The notes beneath the pieces are model-generated. The model was given only the letters and a program-made list of their open reading frames with translations, was not told where the DNA came from and searched no databases. Positions 7,936 through 16,840 of a stretch of DNA of 64,000 bases are shown piece after piece (positions within the stretch are counted from its first letter, which is position 1; each line of letters starts with the position of its first letter). The DNA comes from CAVOXO01 sp963700425 (GTDB lineage: Bacteria > Actinomycetota > Acidimicrobiia > Acidimicrobiales > Microtrichaceae). The translations under genes and the position numbers were made by a program. The DNA is taken from contig CAVOXO010000001.1 in assembly GCA_963700425.1 (NCBI GenBank), forward strand, positions 620,001 through 684,000, written 5' to 3'.

Positions 7936-8817
7936 ATGATCGACACCCTGCGCGTCGGCGCGACATACCCCCAGATCGAGCTCGGTGGAGACCCCGACGC
8001 GGTCAGGGCCATCGCCGCGGCTGTCGAGGGGTTCGGCTATGACCACCTGCTCGCCTACGACCACGTGGTGGGAGCGGTGCACGAGGGGCGCACCGAACCG
8101 CTGACCGGTCCGTACGACGAGAACGACCCGTTCCACGATCCGTTCGTGATGTTCTCGTACCTGGCGGGGCGCCACGACCATCTCGACTTCGTGACCGGGA
8201 TCCTCATCCTGCCCCAGCGTCAGACGGTGCTCGTCGCCAAACAGGCCGCCGATCTCGCGGTGATGTCGGGTGGTCGACTCCGACTGGGTGTCGGCGTCGG
8301 CTGGAATCCCGTCGAGTACGAGGCGCTGGGCCAGGAGTTCGGTACGCGGGGCGCCCGGCAGGCCGAGCAGATCCCGCTCCTCCGCCGATTGTGGTCCGAG
8401 GACGTCGTCACCTTCGATGGTCGATTCGACCGCATCGACCGGGCCGGCATCCGACCGAGGCCTCAGGTGGCTCCCGAGATCTGGCTCGGTGGATTCAGCG
8501 ACGCGGCGTTCAAGCGGGCGGCGCGTCTCGGAGACGGATTCATCTTCGGCGGCCCCCGCAGCGTGGTGGAGCCCCAGTGGGAGCGGGTGCGCGGACTGCT
8601 GGCGGAGGAGGGCCGCCCGGTCGAGGGCTTCGGAGCCGAGTATGCGCTGCTCACCAACAAGGGGGCTCGCGACCTCGCGGCCAAGGCCGAGGAGTGGGCC
8701 ACATGGGGCGGTACCCACGTCACCGTGGTGACGATGGGTCTCGGGCTCGACTCCGTCGAGGCTCACATCGACTATTTCGGCAGTGCCGCCCGCGAGTTCG
8801 GACTCTCGCCCCGGTGA
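7936..8817 (+). CDS. LLM-class F420-dependent oxidoreductase (luciferase-like fold)
   Basis: 293 aa. TIM-barrel luciferase-like protein: N-terminal strand with IELGGDPDAV, the LDFVTGILILPQRQTVLVAKQAA helix-strand typical of the family near residues 82-104, and SGGRLRLGVGVGWNPVEYEALG at about 113-134, a signature of F420-using actinobacterial members (TIGR03619-type). These enzymes move hydride from F420H2 to varied organic substrates; this one's substrate is unknown. ATG 7936 has GGAAGGAG upstream, one of the clearest ribosome-binding sites in the window. It is preceded by a hairpin, so it is probably its own transcription unit, and is convergent with the DsbA-like gene. Confidence 0.88.
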   Translation: MIDTLRVGATYPQIELGGDPDAVRAIAAAVEGFGYDHLLAYDHVVGAVHEGRTEPLTGPYDENDPFHDPFVMFSYLAGRHDHLDFVTGILILPQRQTVLVAKQAADLAVMSGGRLRLGVGVGWNPVEYEALGQEFGTRGARQAEQIPLLRRLWSEDVVTFDGRFDRIDRAGIRPRPQVAPEIWLGGFSDAAFKRAARLGDGFIFGGPRSVVEPQWERVRGLLAEEGRPVEGFGAEYALLTNKGARDLAAKAEEWATWGGTHVTVVTMGLGLDSVEAHIDYFGSAAREFGLSPR

Positions 8818-8863
8818 CCGCCGGTCGTGCGACGTCGGCCCGCCCACAGTGCGGACGGTCGGG

Positions 8864-9544
8864 TCAGGGCGTCTCGTTCTGGATCGTGACCCAGTCCCGG
8901 GCCTCCAGATAGGGACGGAAGGTCTCGGCGATCGCCCCGAGGTGGGCGGGTGTCTTCGGCCGTTGCAGCTCGAACACGTGCGGGTACTCGAGCCATCCGC
9001 ACACGAGCTCCCACAGTCTCCACGCATCGCCGCCCATGGGTGGGTCGATCAGCACCGGACCGAAGAGGGCGTCCTTGCCGAAGACCAGAACCGGAACCCC
9101 CCATCCACCCAGCTTGAGGACCCGATCGTGGTCGGCCTTCACCTCGTCGTGAGTCGTCCGATCCGCCAGCGCCGCGTCCACGAGTCCGGGGTCGAGGTCC
9201 ATCGCCGCCAGGAGTTCGCGGGCGACCTCGCGTCGATGCGGCTTTCGACCGTCGACATGGAGCGCGGTCGAGGCGTCGAGATACCACCGGTCCAGCAGGG
9301 CGGGGTCCATTCTCCGCAGCAGTGCTCCGATGCGCATCATCGACCACCCGTACGACCACTCGCGTTCCCAGGGGTGCTTCTTTCCCTCGACGCGGTTGAC
9401 CTCCTCGAGGCTGAAGAAGCGCCAACCGATGTCGATGCCGCCGACGCGTCGCACCTCCCTGATCCACAGCGACGTCTGGAACGCGTAGGGGCACATGATG
9501 TCGAAGTGGAAGTCCACGTGGTCCGGCAGGGGGCGTCGGGTCAT
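8864..9544 (-). CDS. DsbA-family protein, mycothiol-dependent nitroreductase (Rv2466c)-like
   Basis: 226 aa, cytosolic (no signal peptide). The thioredoxin-type beginning VDFHFDIMCPYAFQTSLW and the later GVPVLVFG (cis-Pro position) place it in the DsbA/FrnE/2-hydroxychromene-isomerase group. The active-site motif is CPYA: the second cysteine of the usual CPWC is replaced by Ala, so it cannot do disulfide exchange alone and may act through a monothiol, for instance with mycothiol, as actinobacterial nitroreductase relatives do. The long helical insert (about 60-150) is typical. ATG 9544 begins the family match; a much longer upstream frame runs antisense to the TauE gene and is rejected. Confidence 0.82.
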   Translation of the reverse strand: MTRRPLPDHVDFHFDIMCPYAFQTSLWIREVRRVGGIDIGWRFFSLEEVNRVEGKKHPWEREWSYGWSMMRIGALLRRMDPALLDRWYLDASTALHVDGRKPHRREVARELLAAMDLDPGLVDAALADRTTHDEVKADHDRVLKLGGWGVPVLVFGKDALFGPVLIDPPMGGDAWRLWELVCGWLEYPHVFELQRPKTPAHLGAIAETFRPYLEARDWVTIQNETP

Positions 9545-9638
9545 GGCGTGCTGCTCCTCGTCGACGTGGTGGTGCGCCCCCGAATGTAGGTCATGGATCG
9601 GGTTCGACGGTCGGGTTCCGAACGGCAACCATGGAGGG

Positions 9639-10448
9639 GTGGACCTCATCGCCCTGGCATTCGCCACTGCCGCGATCGGGGCCATCGGTGGAATCGGCGG
9701 CGCCGTTCTCCTGGTACCCGCCCTCGTGGTCGGGCTGGACATGTCGGCGGCGCAGGCCGCGCCGCTCGGGCTGGTCTCGGTCATCGCCGGATCGGTCGCC
9801 GCGGGTCCCCGGCAACTCGAGGCCCGCCTGGTCAACCATCGACTCGGAGTCACCACCGAGCTGCTCGCCTCCTCCGGCGCGATCATCGGCGCTCTCGCCT
9901 CTGTGGCGGCCCCCGAACGCCTGCTTCGAACGGTGCTGGCCATGTCGGCCTTCGGCGCGGCGGTCGGGGGAGCATTCAGAAAGGGCCTGCGCAACCCCCC
10001 GCACCCCGAGTGCCAACCGTCCGACATCGGTGAGCGAGTCGGGTCCCTCGACGGCGCGTATCCGCTCGGCGACGACATCGTTCCCTATCGGACCCGGAAC
10101 CTGGGTGCGGGCCTGGCGACGATGGGGTTGGCCGGTCTCGTCGCCGGCCTCTCCGGCACGTCGGGCGGATTCATCAAGACCCCCGTCACCACCGAGATCA
10201 TGAAGGTCCCCCAGAAGGTCGCCGGTGCCACCACCGTCTTCACCGGTGGCATCACGACCGCAGCCGCCCTCTGCGTCATGGCGAGCCAGGGTCGGGTCAC
10301 CGCCCACGACTCGGCGCTCGTGATCGTCGGTGGTCTCGTCGGGGGCCAGGTCGGCGCTCGGAGCGGTTCCGCTCTCTCACCGTTGGTGATTCGCCGATTC
10401 CTCACCGTCATCCTCGTCATCGTCTCGGTGCTCCTGGTGGTGCGGTGA
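9639..10448 (+). CDS. TauE/SafE-family sulfite/organosulfur exporter
   Basis: 269 aa integral membrane protein with about eight hydrophobic segments in two similar halves. Each half starts with a glycine-rich helix (GAIGGIGGAVLLVPALV near residues 11-27; GLSGTSGGFIKTPV in the second half), the TauE/SafE pattern. These proteins move sulfite, sulfoacetate or related anions across the inner membrane. The central loop (about 110-150) is charged. GTG 9639 is the only start joining the family match; GGAGG is only 1 nt away, so translation initiation may be unusual. The stop overlaps the next gene's start by 3 nt (GTGA), indicating an operon with the DUF1634 protein. Confidence 0.87.
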   Translation: MDLIALAFATAAIGAIGGIGGAVLLVPALVVGLDMSAAQAAPLGLVSVIAGSVAAGPRQLEARLVNHRLGVTTELLASSGAIIGALASVAAPERLLRTVLAMSAFGAAVGGAFRKGLRNPPHPECQPSDIGERVGSLDGAYPLGDDIVPYRTRNLGAGLATMGLAGLVAGLSGTSGGFIKTPVTTEIMKVPQKVAGATTVFTGGITTAAALCVMASQGRVTAHDSALVIVGGLVGGQVGARSGSALSPLVIRRFLTVILVIVSVLLVVR

Positions 10449-10771
10449 GCGACGCGCAGGCCCGGGACGACAGGGATCCCCGTCCGCCCGGACGGGTCAG
10501 CACGATTCGGGGCATCCGCCAGATCCCGGCCTTGACGTCGGCGGTATGGGTCTCGGGGACTCTCGCCGTCGTCGGCATCCTCATCGGTGGTTCGATCGGT
10601 CGGACCGCGGCGGGAGCGTCGGTGGCGGTGATCGCCGCCACACCCCTCGCCCGGGTGGTCTGGCTCGTGTACCGGTGGTGGCAGGAATCCGACACGATCT
10701 TCATCCGCCGAGGCGTGGGGCTGCTCGCCGTCATCGCCGGTGGTGCGATCCTCGCGTTGGTCCGTTCGTGA
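10445..10771 (+). CDS. DUF1634-like small membrane protein, partner of TauE/SafE
   Basis: 108 aa with three hydrophobic segments (about 35-52, 54-72 and 85-105). The segment ATPLARVVWLVYRWW and the following RRGVGLLAVIAGGAIL match what I recall of DUF1634, a family that repeatedly lies beside TauE/SafE transporters. Its role, probably assisting or modifying the exporter, is not known. It starts inside the TauE stop codon (GTGA overlap), so expression is coupled. There are no catalytic residues to discuss. Confidence 0.8.
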   Translation: MSDAQARDDRDPRPPGRVSTIRGIRQIPALTSAVWVSGTLAVVGILIGGSIGRTAAGASVAVIAATPLARVVWLVYRWWQESDTIFIRRGVGLLAVIAGGAILALVRS

Positions 10772-10797
10772 CCCTGGGGCCAGGGCCACCGGACCCG

Positions 10798-10803
10798 TAA
10801 CAT
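10798..10803 (+). promoter_or_regulatory. Putative -10 TAACAT before the dynamin-like pair
   Basis: TAACAT lies 8 nt before GTG 10812, which has no ribosome-binding site; consistent with a leaderless transcript for the two-gene GTPase unit. Confidence 0.4.
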
Positions 10804-10811
10804 CGGCGATC

Positions 10812-12518
10812 GTGACGATCGACGCGGCGGGACTCGAGCGGATCCGCGACGGCCTGATTCTGGCGGAGCTCTCCCTCGACGTCGAGGGCGCCTCCGCCGC
10901 CCGGCGCGAGCGACGCGAGCTCATCGATCAGCTCGACGACTACCTCCTGCCGCGCCTGGCCCGCTGGAACGCCCCGCTGCTCGCGGTCATCGGGGGGTCG
11001 ACGGGGGCGGGGAAGTCGACGCTCATGAACTCACTTCTGGGTGCCGATGTCACCGCGGCCGGTGTTCTCCGTCCGACCACCCGCCGTCCGGTTCTGGCGT
11101 GCCATCCCGACGATGCGGAGTGGTTCGCGGGCGACGGGGTGTTGCCCGACCTACCGCGTCACACCGGTCACTCCGGTCGCCCTGCGCCGGGCGACGGTGG
11201 CCTGGAGGTGGTGACCACCGACGCGCTGGGACGGGGACTGGCCCTTCTGGACTCGCCCGACATCGACTCCGTCGAGACCGCCAACCACGACCTGGCCGCT
11301 CAACTCCTCGGTGCCGCCGATCTGTGGATCTTCCTCACGACGGCGATGCGCTACGCCGACGCGGTTCCCTGGGAGTATCTGGCCCGAGCTCGCCAACGCT
11401 CCATGGCGATGGCCCTGGTCATCAACCGGATTCCCCCCGGAGCCATCGATGAGATCCGCGTGCACTTCTCCGAGATGCTGATCGAGCACGGTCTCGACGA
11501 CGACGCGGTCTTCGCCTTTCCGGAGAGCGATCTCACCGAGGGCCGCCTCGGAGCGGTGGTCGCGCCGCTGCGGGCGTGGATGGACGATCTGGCGGCCGAC
11601 GATCGCCGCCGGTCGGACCTCATCGCCCGCACCGTCGACGGCGCGGTTCGTTCCATGCCACGCCGAGTCGGGGTGGTGACCGCGGCGCTCGAGCGACAGA
11701 CCGATGCGGCTCTCGAGCTGAGCCGGACGGCCCACCGCCACTACGACCGGGCGGTCGAACAGCTGGACGAGGAGCTGGTGTCGGGGAACCTGTTGGCCGG
11801 GGAGGTACTCGACCGCTGGCAGGAGATCGTCGGGACCGGTGCCTTCATGGGGCGTCTCCAGGGGGGCATCGGACGGCTTCGCGATCGGGTCACCTCTGCG
11901 CTCGCGGGTCGTCCGGCCGCGGAGCAGGCGGTGGCCGGCGCCGTCGAATCGAATCTCGCGGTCGTGCTCGGGGCCCGAGCCGACGCGGCTGCAACGGCGA
12001 CCGTGGACGCCTGGTCCCAGAGCCCCTACGGGCGCCAGATGCTGGGCGACGACGCCCGCACGCTCGAGGCCTCCGCGAACGACATCGGATCGCGCATCGA
12101 TGCGACGGTCACGTCGTGGCAGTCCGGGGTCCTCGAGCTGGTGCGCACCCAGGCGGGATCCAAGATCGCGGTGGCCAGAGGGCTCTCCTTGGGCATCAAC
12201 GGCGTGGGGGTCGCTCTCATGGTGGCGGTGTTCAGCCAGACCGGCGGGTTGACGGGGGGCGAGGCCGCCGTCGCCGGGGGCGCCGCGGCGCTGAGCCAGA
12301 CCGTACTGAGCGCCGTCTTCGGCGAGCAGGCCATCCGGGACCTCGTGGCGCGTTCGAGACACGACCTCCGGGAACGGTTCTCGGTGATCCTCGCCGACGA
12401 GTCGGCCCGGTTCGACGCCCGCCTTCGTTCGCTCCCCGCCGCCGATCTCGGCGGCTACCTCGACGACGCCGTCGCAGCCGCGGTCGACGGGGTGGCCCCC
12501 CGAACCGAGCCCGCGTGA
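10812..12518 (+). CDS. Dynamin-like GTPase, first of a tandem pair
   Basis: 568 aa. P-loop GGSTGAGKST at residues 61-70, switch/G3 segment LLDSPDIDS near 144-152, and a degenerate G4 (VINRIPP instead of NKxD) near 210. After the GTPase domain comes a long helical stalk, and at about 455-505 a hydrophobic Gly/Ala-rich stretch (GVALMVAVF ... GEAAVAGGAAAL) that could insert into membrane. This is the layout of actinobacterial bacterial-dynamin-like proteins; related pairs such as Streptomyces DynA/DynB and mycobacterial IniA/IniC act on the cell membrane. GTG 10812 has a TANNNT element 8 nt upstream and no Shine-Dalgarno. The stop overlaps the second GTPase start (GTGA). Confidence 0.83.
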   Translation: MTIDAAGLERIRDGLILAELSLDVEGASAARRERRELIDQLDDYLLPRLARWNAPLLAVIGGSTGAGKSTLMNSLLGADVTAAGVLRPTTRRPVLACHPDDAEWFAGDGVLPDLPRHTGHSGRPAPGDGGLEVVTTDALGRGLALLDSPDIDSVETANHDLAAQLLGAADLWIFLTTAMRYADAVPWEYLARARQRSMAMALVINRIPPGAIDEIRVHFSEMLIEHGLDDDAVFAFPESDLTEGRLGAVVAPLRAWMDDLAADDRRRSDLIARTVDGAVRSMPRRVGVVTAALERQTDAALELSRTAHRHYDRAVEQLDEELVSGNLLAGEVLDRWQEIVGTGAFMGRLQGGIGRLRDRVTSALAGRPAAEQAVAGAVESNLAVVLGARADAAATATVDAWSQSPYGRQMLGDDARTLEASANDIGSRIDATVTSWQSGVLELVRTQAGSKIAVARGLSLGINGVGVALMVAVFSQTGGLTGGEAAVAGGAAALSQTVLSAVFGEQAIRDLVARSRHDLRERFSVILADESARFDARLRSLPAADLGGYLDDAVAAAVDGVAPRTEPA

Positions 12519-14068
12519 CCGTCTCCTCCATCGCCGATCAGCTCGATGCGGTCGACCGCGCGTTGGCGTCGTCGGAGGCGTGGGCAGAACCCGAGGCGTG
12601 GGCCGCCGCCGGCCGGGCGCTCGATCGAGGCCGGTCCAGGCTCGGACTCGGGCTCGATCACACGATCGTCGCCCTCGGTGGACCGACGGGCGCCGGCAAG
12701 TCGACCCTCTTCAACGCCCTCGTCGGTGCCGACGTCTCGCCGACCGGGGTTCGGCGCCCCACCACCGGCGAGAGCCATGCCGCCGTGTGGAGCGACACCG
12801 CGGACCCGGTCCTCGACTGGCTGGGGATCCGTCGGCGTCACCACGGCGAGCCCGACGCCCGGCGTCGCGACCTGGTGCTCGTCGACCTCCCCGACCACGA
12901 CTCGACCGTTGACGCCCACCGCGCCGAGGTCGACCGCCTCGTGGAGCTGGTGGACCTGTTCGTGTGGGTGGTCGATCCGCAGAAGTACGCCGATCACTCG
13001 CTCCACGACGGCTACCTCCGCCGCCTGGCCCACCATGGCGACGTCATGGTGTTCGTGCTCTCCAAGACCGACCTGGTGAGCGACGGGGACGCCGAGGCGT
13101 GCCGCGACGACCTCCACCGTCGGCTTGTCGCCGACGGCATCCCCGAGCCACGGATCGTGTCGTTGTCGGTACCGCGCGACGGGGCGGCGCCCATCGAGGA
13201 CGTCGTGCTCGACGCAGTCGGTCGACGGCGAGCCGCGGTCGAGAGAGTCAGGTCGGACCTGATCCGGGCGATCGGCCCCGTCGTTCCGGCGGCGGACTCG
13301 ACGTCGTCGTTGTCGCGCCGCGCCCGCAGCGCATTCGTCGATTCGGTGGGCTCTGCGGCGGGCTACGACGAAGCGGGACGGGTGGCGGGCGCCCACGACC
13401 GTCATCGTGCCGTCGCCGCGGTCGGATGGCCGGTGACGGCGCCGTTGCGACGGTTCCGGCGACCGCCGGCGACGGGATGGTCGCCCCCCACCGCATCGCC
13501 GGTCGCCGGCTCCGAGATCGAACAGGGCCTTCGGCGCCTCGCCGATGACGCCGCGGACGGTGCAGATCAGGGTTGGCGGCGAGCGCTGCGAGATGACCTG
13601 GCAGGAAGGGCTCCCGCCGTTCTGTCGCGGCTCGACGAGGTGGTGGGATCCGCGACGGTGGCGGCGCGGCCCCGTCGTTGGTGGGCCGTCGTGCGGCTTG
13701 TGCAGCGGGTGTTGGCGGTGATCGCGCTGGTGGGCGCCGTGTGGGTCATCGGGACGCTCGTCGCGGACGCACTTCTCAACATCGACACCGACGCCATCAC
13801 CCCCGACACGCCGGGCGCGGAGTGGTTGCCCCTGCCGACGGCGGTGCTCCTCGGTGGTCTGACCGCGGGATTCCTCACGGGGTTCCTCGCCGGCCTGGCT
13901 GCGTCGGTGGGCGCTCGTCGGGTGACTCGGCGGACCCGGTCCCGATTGCGACAGGAGGCCGAGCGCGTCGCGGATTCCGAGGTGCTCGATCCGCTGAGCG
14001 ATCTGCTCGACGAAAGGCGACGGGTCAGGGAGCTGCTGGTGGAGACGGGGCTGGTCGAGTCCCGTTGA
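12515..14068 (+). CDS. Membrane-anchored dynamin-like/YfjP GTPase, second of the pair
   Basis: 517 aa. P-loop GGPTGAGKST at about 56-65, G3 LVDLPDHDS near 128-136, and an intact G4 LSKTDLV near 183-189, so this partner has a more canonical nucleotide pocket than the upstream one. The C-terminal third carries two transmembrane helices, VLAVIALVGAVWVIGTLV (about 403-420) and VLLGGLTAGFLTGFLAGLAA (about 445-464), separated by an outside loop rich in Asp/Thr, followed by a charged coiled tail. GTG 12515 overlaps the upstream TGA. By analogy with two-component bacterial dynamins, the pair probably forms a hetero-oligomer for membrane remodelling or repair; the specific process is not known. Confidence 0.83.
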   Translation: MTVSSIADQLDAVDRALASSEAWAEPEAWAAAGRALDRGRSRLGLGLDHTIVALGGPTGAGKSTLFNALVGADVSPTGVRRPTTGESHAAVWSDTADPVLDWLGIRRRHHGEPDARRRDLVLVDLPDHDSTVDAHRAEVDRLVELVDLFVWVVDPQKYADHSLHDGYLRRLAHHGDVMVFVLSKTDLVSDGDAEACRDDLHRRLVADGIPEPRIVSLSVPRDGAAPIEDVVLDAVGRRRAAVERVRSDLIRAIGPVVPAADSTSSLSRRARSAFVDSVGSAAGYDEAGRVAGAHDRHRAVAAVGWPVTAPLRRFRRPPATGWSPPTASPVAGSEIEQGLRRLADDAADGADQGWRRALRDDLAGRAPAVLSRLDEVVGSATVAARPRRWWAVVRLVQRVLAVIALVGAVWVIGTLVADALLNIDTDAITPDTPGAEWLPLPTAVLLGGLTAGFLTGFLAGLAASVGARRVTRRTRSRLRQEAERVADSEVLDPLSDLLDERRRVRELLVETGLVESR

Positions 14069-14148
14069 GCGATTCCATTCGGCGAATCAGTTTCACCTTC
14101 GGTACTCTCCGGTCGATCGGTCGTGATCGAGGCAGGCAGGGGACACGA

Positions 14149-15756
14149 ATGGACCGTCGAACGTTCTTGAGGAGCAGCGCCGTCGGAGCGGGCGGGCTGT
14201 GGCTCGGCACGACGGCGTGTGTGCCACCACCGGAGTTCGTTCCCGGGTCCAACGGGACACCGTTCTCCTCGGGCGTGGCGTCGGGTCTGCACAGCCCGAC
14301 GGAGGTCGTTCTGTGGACCCGGCTGGATCCCGAGCTCGCGGCGGGAACCGGGCGCGTCGAGTGGCAGGTCGCGACCGACCCGACGTTCTCGTCGGTCGTC
14401 GAGACGGGATCGGTGGATGTCGGTCCGGCGGCGGACCACACGGCCAAGGTTCTGGTCGGGGGGCTCCGACCGGACACCTCCTACGCCTACCGCTTCGTCG
14501 TGGACGGCGTCGCCAGCCCCGCCGGTCGGGCCCGCACCCTTCCTCTCCGCGACGCGGACGTCGACCGGCTCCGGTTGGCGTTCACCTCGTGTCAGGCCTG
14601 GACCGCCGGCTGGTACCAGGCCTGGGACGCCATCGCCACGGCCGATCTCGACGCCGTGCTGTTCCTGGGCGACTACATCTACGAGGGCGGAGGCACGAGC
14701 GGACTGATCGCCGTCCGGCCCGACACGGTCGGACTGGCTGACACCCTCGACACCTATCGCGCCAAGTACCGCATGTACCGCTCGGACCTCTCGCTGCAGG
14801 GCGCCCATGCGGCTCACCCACTCGTTCCCGTATGGGATGACCACGAGTTCACCAACAACTTCGACAGATCGACGGTGGCTTCCCAACCGACGAGGTTCGC
14901 TGCTGCCGCGCAGGCCTGGTTCGAGTACATGCCGGTGTGGCCGATCGACGGGACCCGAATCCACCGCAACGTCGAGTGGGGGCGTCTGGCCCAGGTGTCG
15001 ATGCTCGACACCCGGCAGTTCCGCGACCGCCCTGCCAACGGTTTCAATCCCGATCCCGACGCCGACGAGCTGTTCATCGGGGTCGGGGCGACGGTGGTCG
15101 AGGCCGTGTCACCCGGGCGGACCATCCTGGGGGTCGACCAACGGGAGTGGTTCCTCGACTCCCTGGCCGACGCCTCGGATCGGGACGTGACGTGGAAGCT
15201 CGTGGGGAATCAGGTGATGATCTCGCCGATTCGCGCCCTCGATCTGGACAATGAGGTGCTCCGGACGCTGAATCCGGCCATCCCCGAACACGACGGGGTG
15301 TACATCAATCTCGACAGCTGGCACTCCTACCTGTGGGAGCGCGACCTCATTCTCGACCACCTGCGCAGCGGCAACATCGAGAACGTCTCGTTCGTCACCG
15401 GGGACGTTCACTTCTTCGCGCAGTCCTCGATGCGTTCCGATTTCGACGACGACTCGTCACCCTTCGTGGCGAATGAGTTCGTCGGAGGGTCGATCAGCTC
15501 GCCCGGACCGAACGGGGCGCGGACCGATGCGCTGGGTCTCGAGCTCGAACGCCTGGTCACGAACCTGAGTCCGGGGTTCCGACACGTCGATTTCCGGCGC
15601 AATGGATTCGGCGTGGTCGATCTGACCCCGGGGTCACAGACGGTGACGTTCTGGGGGACGCAGGCGTGGAACCGGGGAGAGCGCGTCGCTCCGACGGTCC
15701 GATTCGATCAGATCGCCGGCGAACCCCGTCCGACCCGGACGGTCCTGCGGGGTTGA
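14149..15756 (+). CDS. phoD: PhoD-family alkaline phosphatase/phosphodiesterase, Tat lipoprotein
   Basis: 535 aa. Twin-arginine signal DRRTFLRS at residues 2-9 with a lipobox-like GTTAC ending the hydrophobic run. A fibronectin-like N-terminal domain (about 40-140) precedes the metallophosphatase core. The core motifs are all present: FTSCQAW (about 144-150), LGDYIYEG (about 173-180), WDDHEFTNN (about 228-236), MLDTRQFR (about 285), and VTGDVHFF (about 418-425). It hydrolyses phosphate esters outside the cytoplasmic membrane. ATG 14149 has AGGGG 6 nt upstream. A second, divergent PhoD relative lies at 39770-41347. A strong hairpin follows downstream. No Pho box was recognised. Confidence 0.9.
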   Translation: MDRRTFLRSSAVGAGGLWLGTTACVPPPEFVPGSNGTPFSSGVASGLHSPTEVVLWTRLDPELAAGTGRVEWQVATDPTFSSVVETGSVDVGPAADHTAKVLVGGLRPDTSYAYRFVVDGVASPAGRARTLPLRDADVDRLRLAFTSCQAWTAGWYQAWDAIATADLDAVLFLGDYIYEGGGTSGLIAVRPDTVGLADTLDTYRAKYRMYRSDLSLQGAHAAHPLVPVWDDHEFTNNFDRSTVASQPTRFAAAAQAWFEYMPVWPIDGTRIHRNVEWGRLAQVSMLDTRQFRDRPANGFNPDPDADELFIGVGATVVEAVSPGRTILGVDQREWFLDSLADASDRDVTWKLVGNQVMISPIRALDLDNEVLRTLNPAIPEHDGVYINLDSWHSYLWERDLILDHLRSGNIENVSFVTGDVHFFAQSSMRSDFDDDSSPFVANEFVGGSISSPGPNGARTDALGLELERLVTNLSPGFRHVDFRRNGFGVVDLTPGSQTVTFWGTQAWNRGERVAPTVRFDQIAGEPRPTRTVLRG

Positions 15757-15886
15757 CGGCTTCCACCGCACCGCGCTCGAGGGCCGGTGACGGTGGCGGT
15801 GACGTCGGCCTCGGCGTCGTGACCCGGAATTGTTCTCAGGCAGGCCGGGTGGGCGGCCGATGTCATGGGTGCCGCGGCGATGGGGA

Positions 15887-15933
15887 GTGTGTGGAGTCGG
15901 TGGTTGTCTCACGACACCAACGGCTCCACACAC
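15887..15933. terminator. Long bidirectional hairpin between convergent genes
   Basis: Arms 15887-15908 and 15913-15933 pair over about 20 bp: 13 bp starting GTGTGTGGAG, then a mismatch, 4 bp, one bulged T and 3 bp, around a TCAC loop. It sits between phoD (+) and the lipoprotein operon (-), as expected for a shared terminator. Nothing else is seen in 15757-15991. Confidence 0.6.
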
Positions 15934-15991
15934 GCGTCCGGGGTGATGTCGGGTCCCGGCGGTCGCGCCCCGCTCCGGCGACTCACCTCGG

Positions 15992-16840
15992 TCAGCCGTT
16001 GACGAGCTCGCCGTAGATGTCGATGACCTCGTCGATGGCCACCACGTCGTCCTCGGCGGGAACGGCGACGATCCGGGGTCCCCGATCCGAGAAGTCGATG
16101 GTGACCGTCGAGGCCGTCGCGTCGACGTCGGCTTCCTGGCGCACCAGGTCGCCGTCGACGTTCACGAAATAGCGGGACCGTCCCGAGCTGAACACGTCGA
16201 CATCGACATCTCCGTCCGCGGTGCGCACCGTTTCCTCTCCCAGCCAACGCGCCCCGTCCTGGATCAGCAGAACCGGGTTCTCCCGCGCCGTCGACGAGGC
16301 GGCGAGGATCAGGGAGAGAACGACGTCGAGAGGCGACGTGACCGGATCGAGAGGGCGCGCCACCCAGTTCGCGGGCGGACGACCGTCGGCGGCGAGCCGT
16401 TCCGCGAGGCCGGGTACCTCCTCGAGGACCGTGTCCGAACTGAAGGCGATCCGTCGAGCCGACGCCCCGGGGTCCGCGGCGGCGTCATCGATGGCCTCAG
16501 CTGAGTCCAGCTCCGGCGCGACCAGCACCGATCCGACCGCGCCGGACCAGTCGACCTCGCCGTCGATGGCGAACGTCGCCACTCCGAACGGCACCTCGGC
16601 CGCGACGGCGGCTCCCCCGGACTCGTGATTGCGGACCAGGATGTCGGCGAGGACGGCGGCTTCGGCCTCGGTGACGGGCCGGCCCACCTCCTCCGCGGTG
16701 GTGGTGCTCGCCGAACTCGAGTCCTGCGTGGACGCGCACCCCACTGCGAGGGTCGTGATGACGACCATGACGACCATGACGACCATGACGCGGTGACGCG
16801 GTCGGGCAGCCGACGGGGGGGCCACTCGACCGGCGGTCAT
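15992..16840 (-). CDS. Small lipoprotein, LprG/LppX-like in size, unknown function
   Basis: 282 aa. A hydrophobic signal segment containing the repeated VMVVMVV run ends in the lipobox LAVGC at about residue 34, so it should be lipid-anchored outside the membrane. A Ser/Thr linker follows, then a globular domain of about 230 residues whose pattern (alternating beta strands and acidic loops, GPRIVAVPAEDDVV near the end) recalls mycobacterial LprG/LppX lipid-binding lipoproteins; this is a weak resemblance only. The signal region DNA is four copies of a 9-bp unit ATGACGACC (16758-16793). The start ATG overlaps the upstream TGA (ATGA), so it is the last gene of a three-gene operon. Confidence 0.78.
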   Translation of the reverse strand: MTAGRVAPPSAARPRHRVMVVMVVMVVITTLAVGCASTQDSSSASTTTAEEVGRPVTEAEAAVLADILVRNHESGGAAVAAEVPFGVATFAIDGEVDWSGAVGSVLVAPELDSAEAIDDAAADPGASARRIAFSSDTVLEEVPGLAERLAADGRPPANWVARPLDPVTSPLDVVLSLILAASSTARENPVLLIQDGARWLGEETVRTADGDVDVDVFSSGRSRYFVNVDGDLVRQEADVDATASTVTIDFSDRGPRIVAVPAEDDVVAIDEVIDIYGELVNG

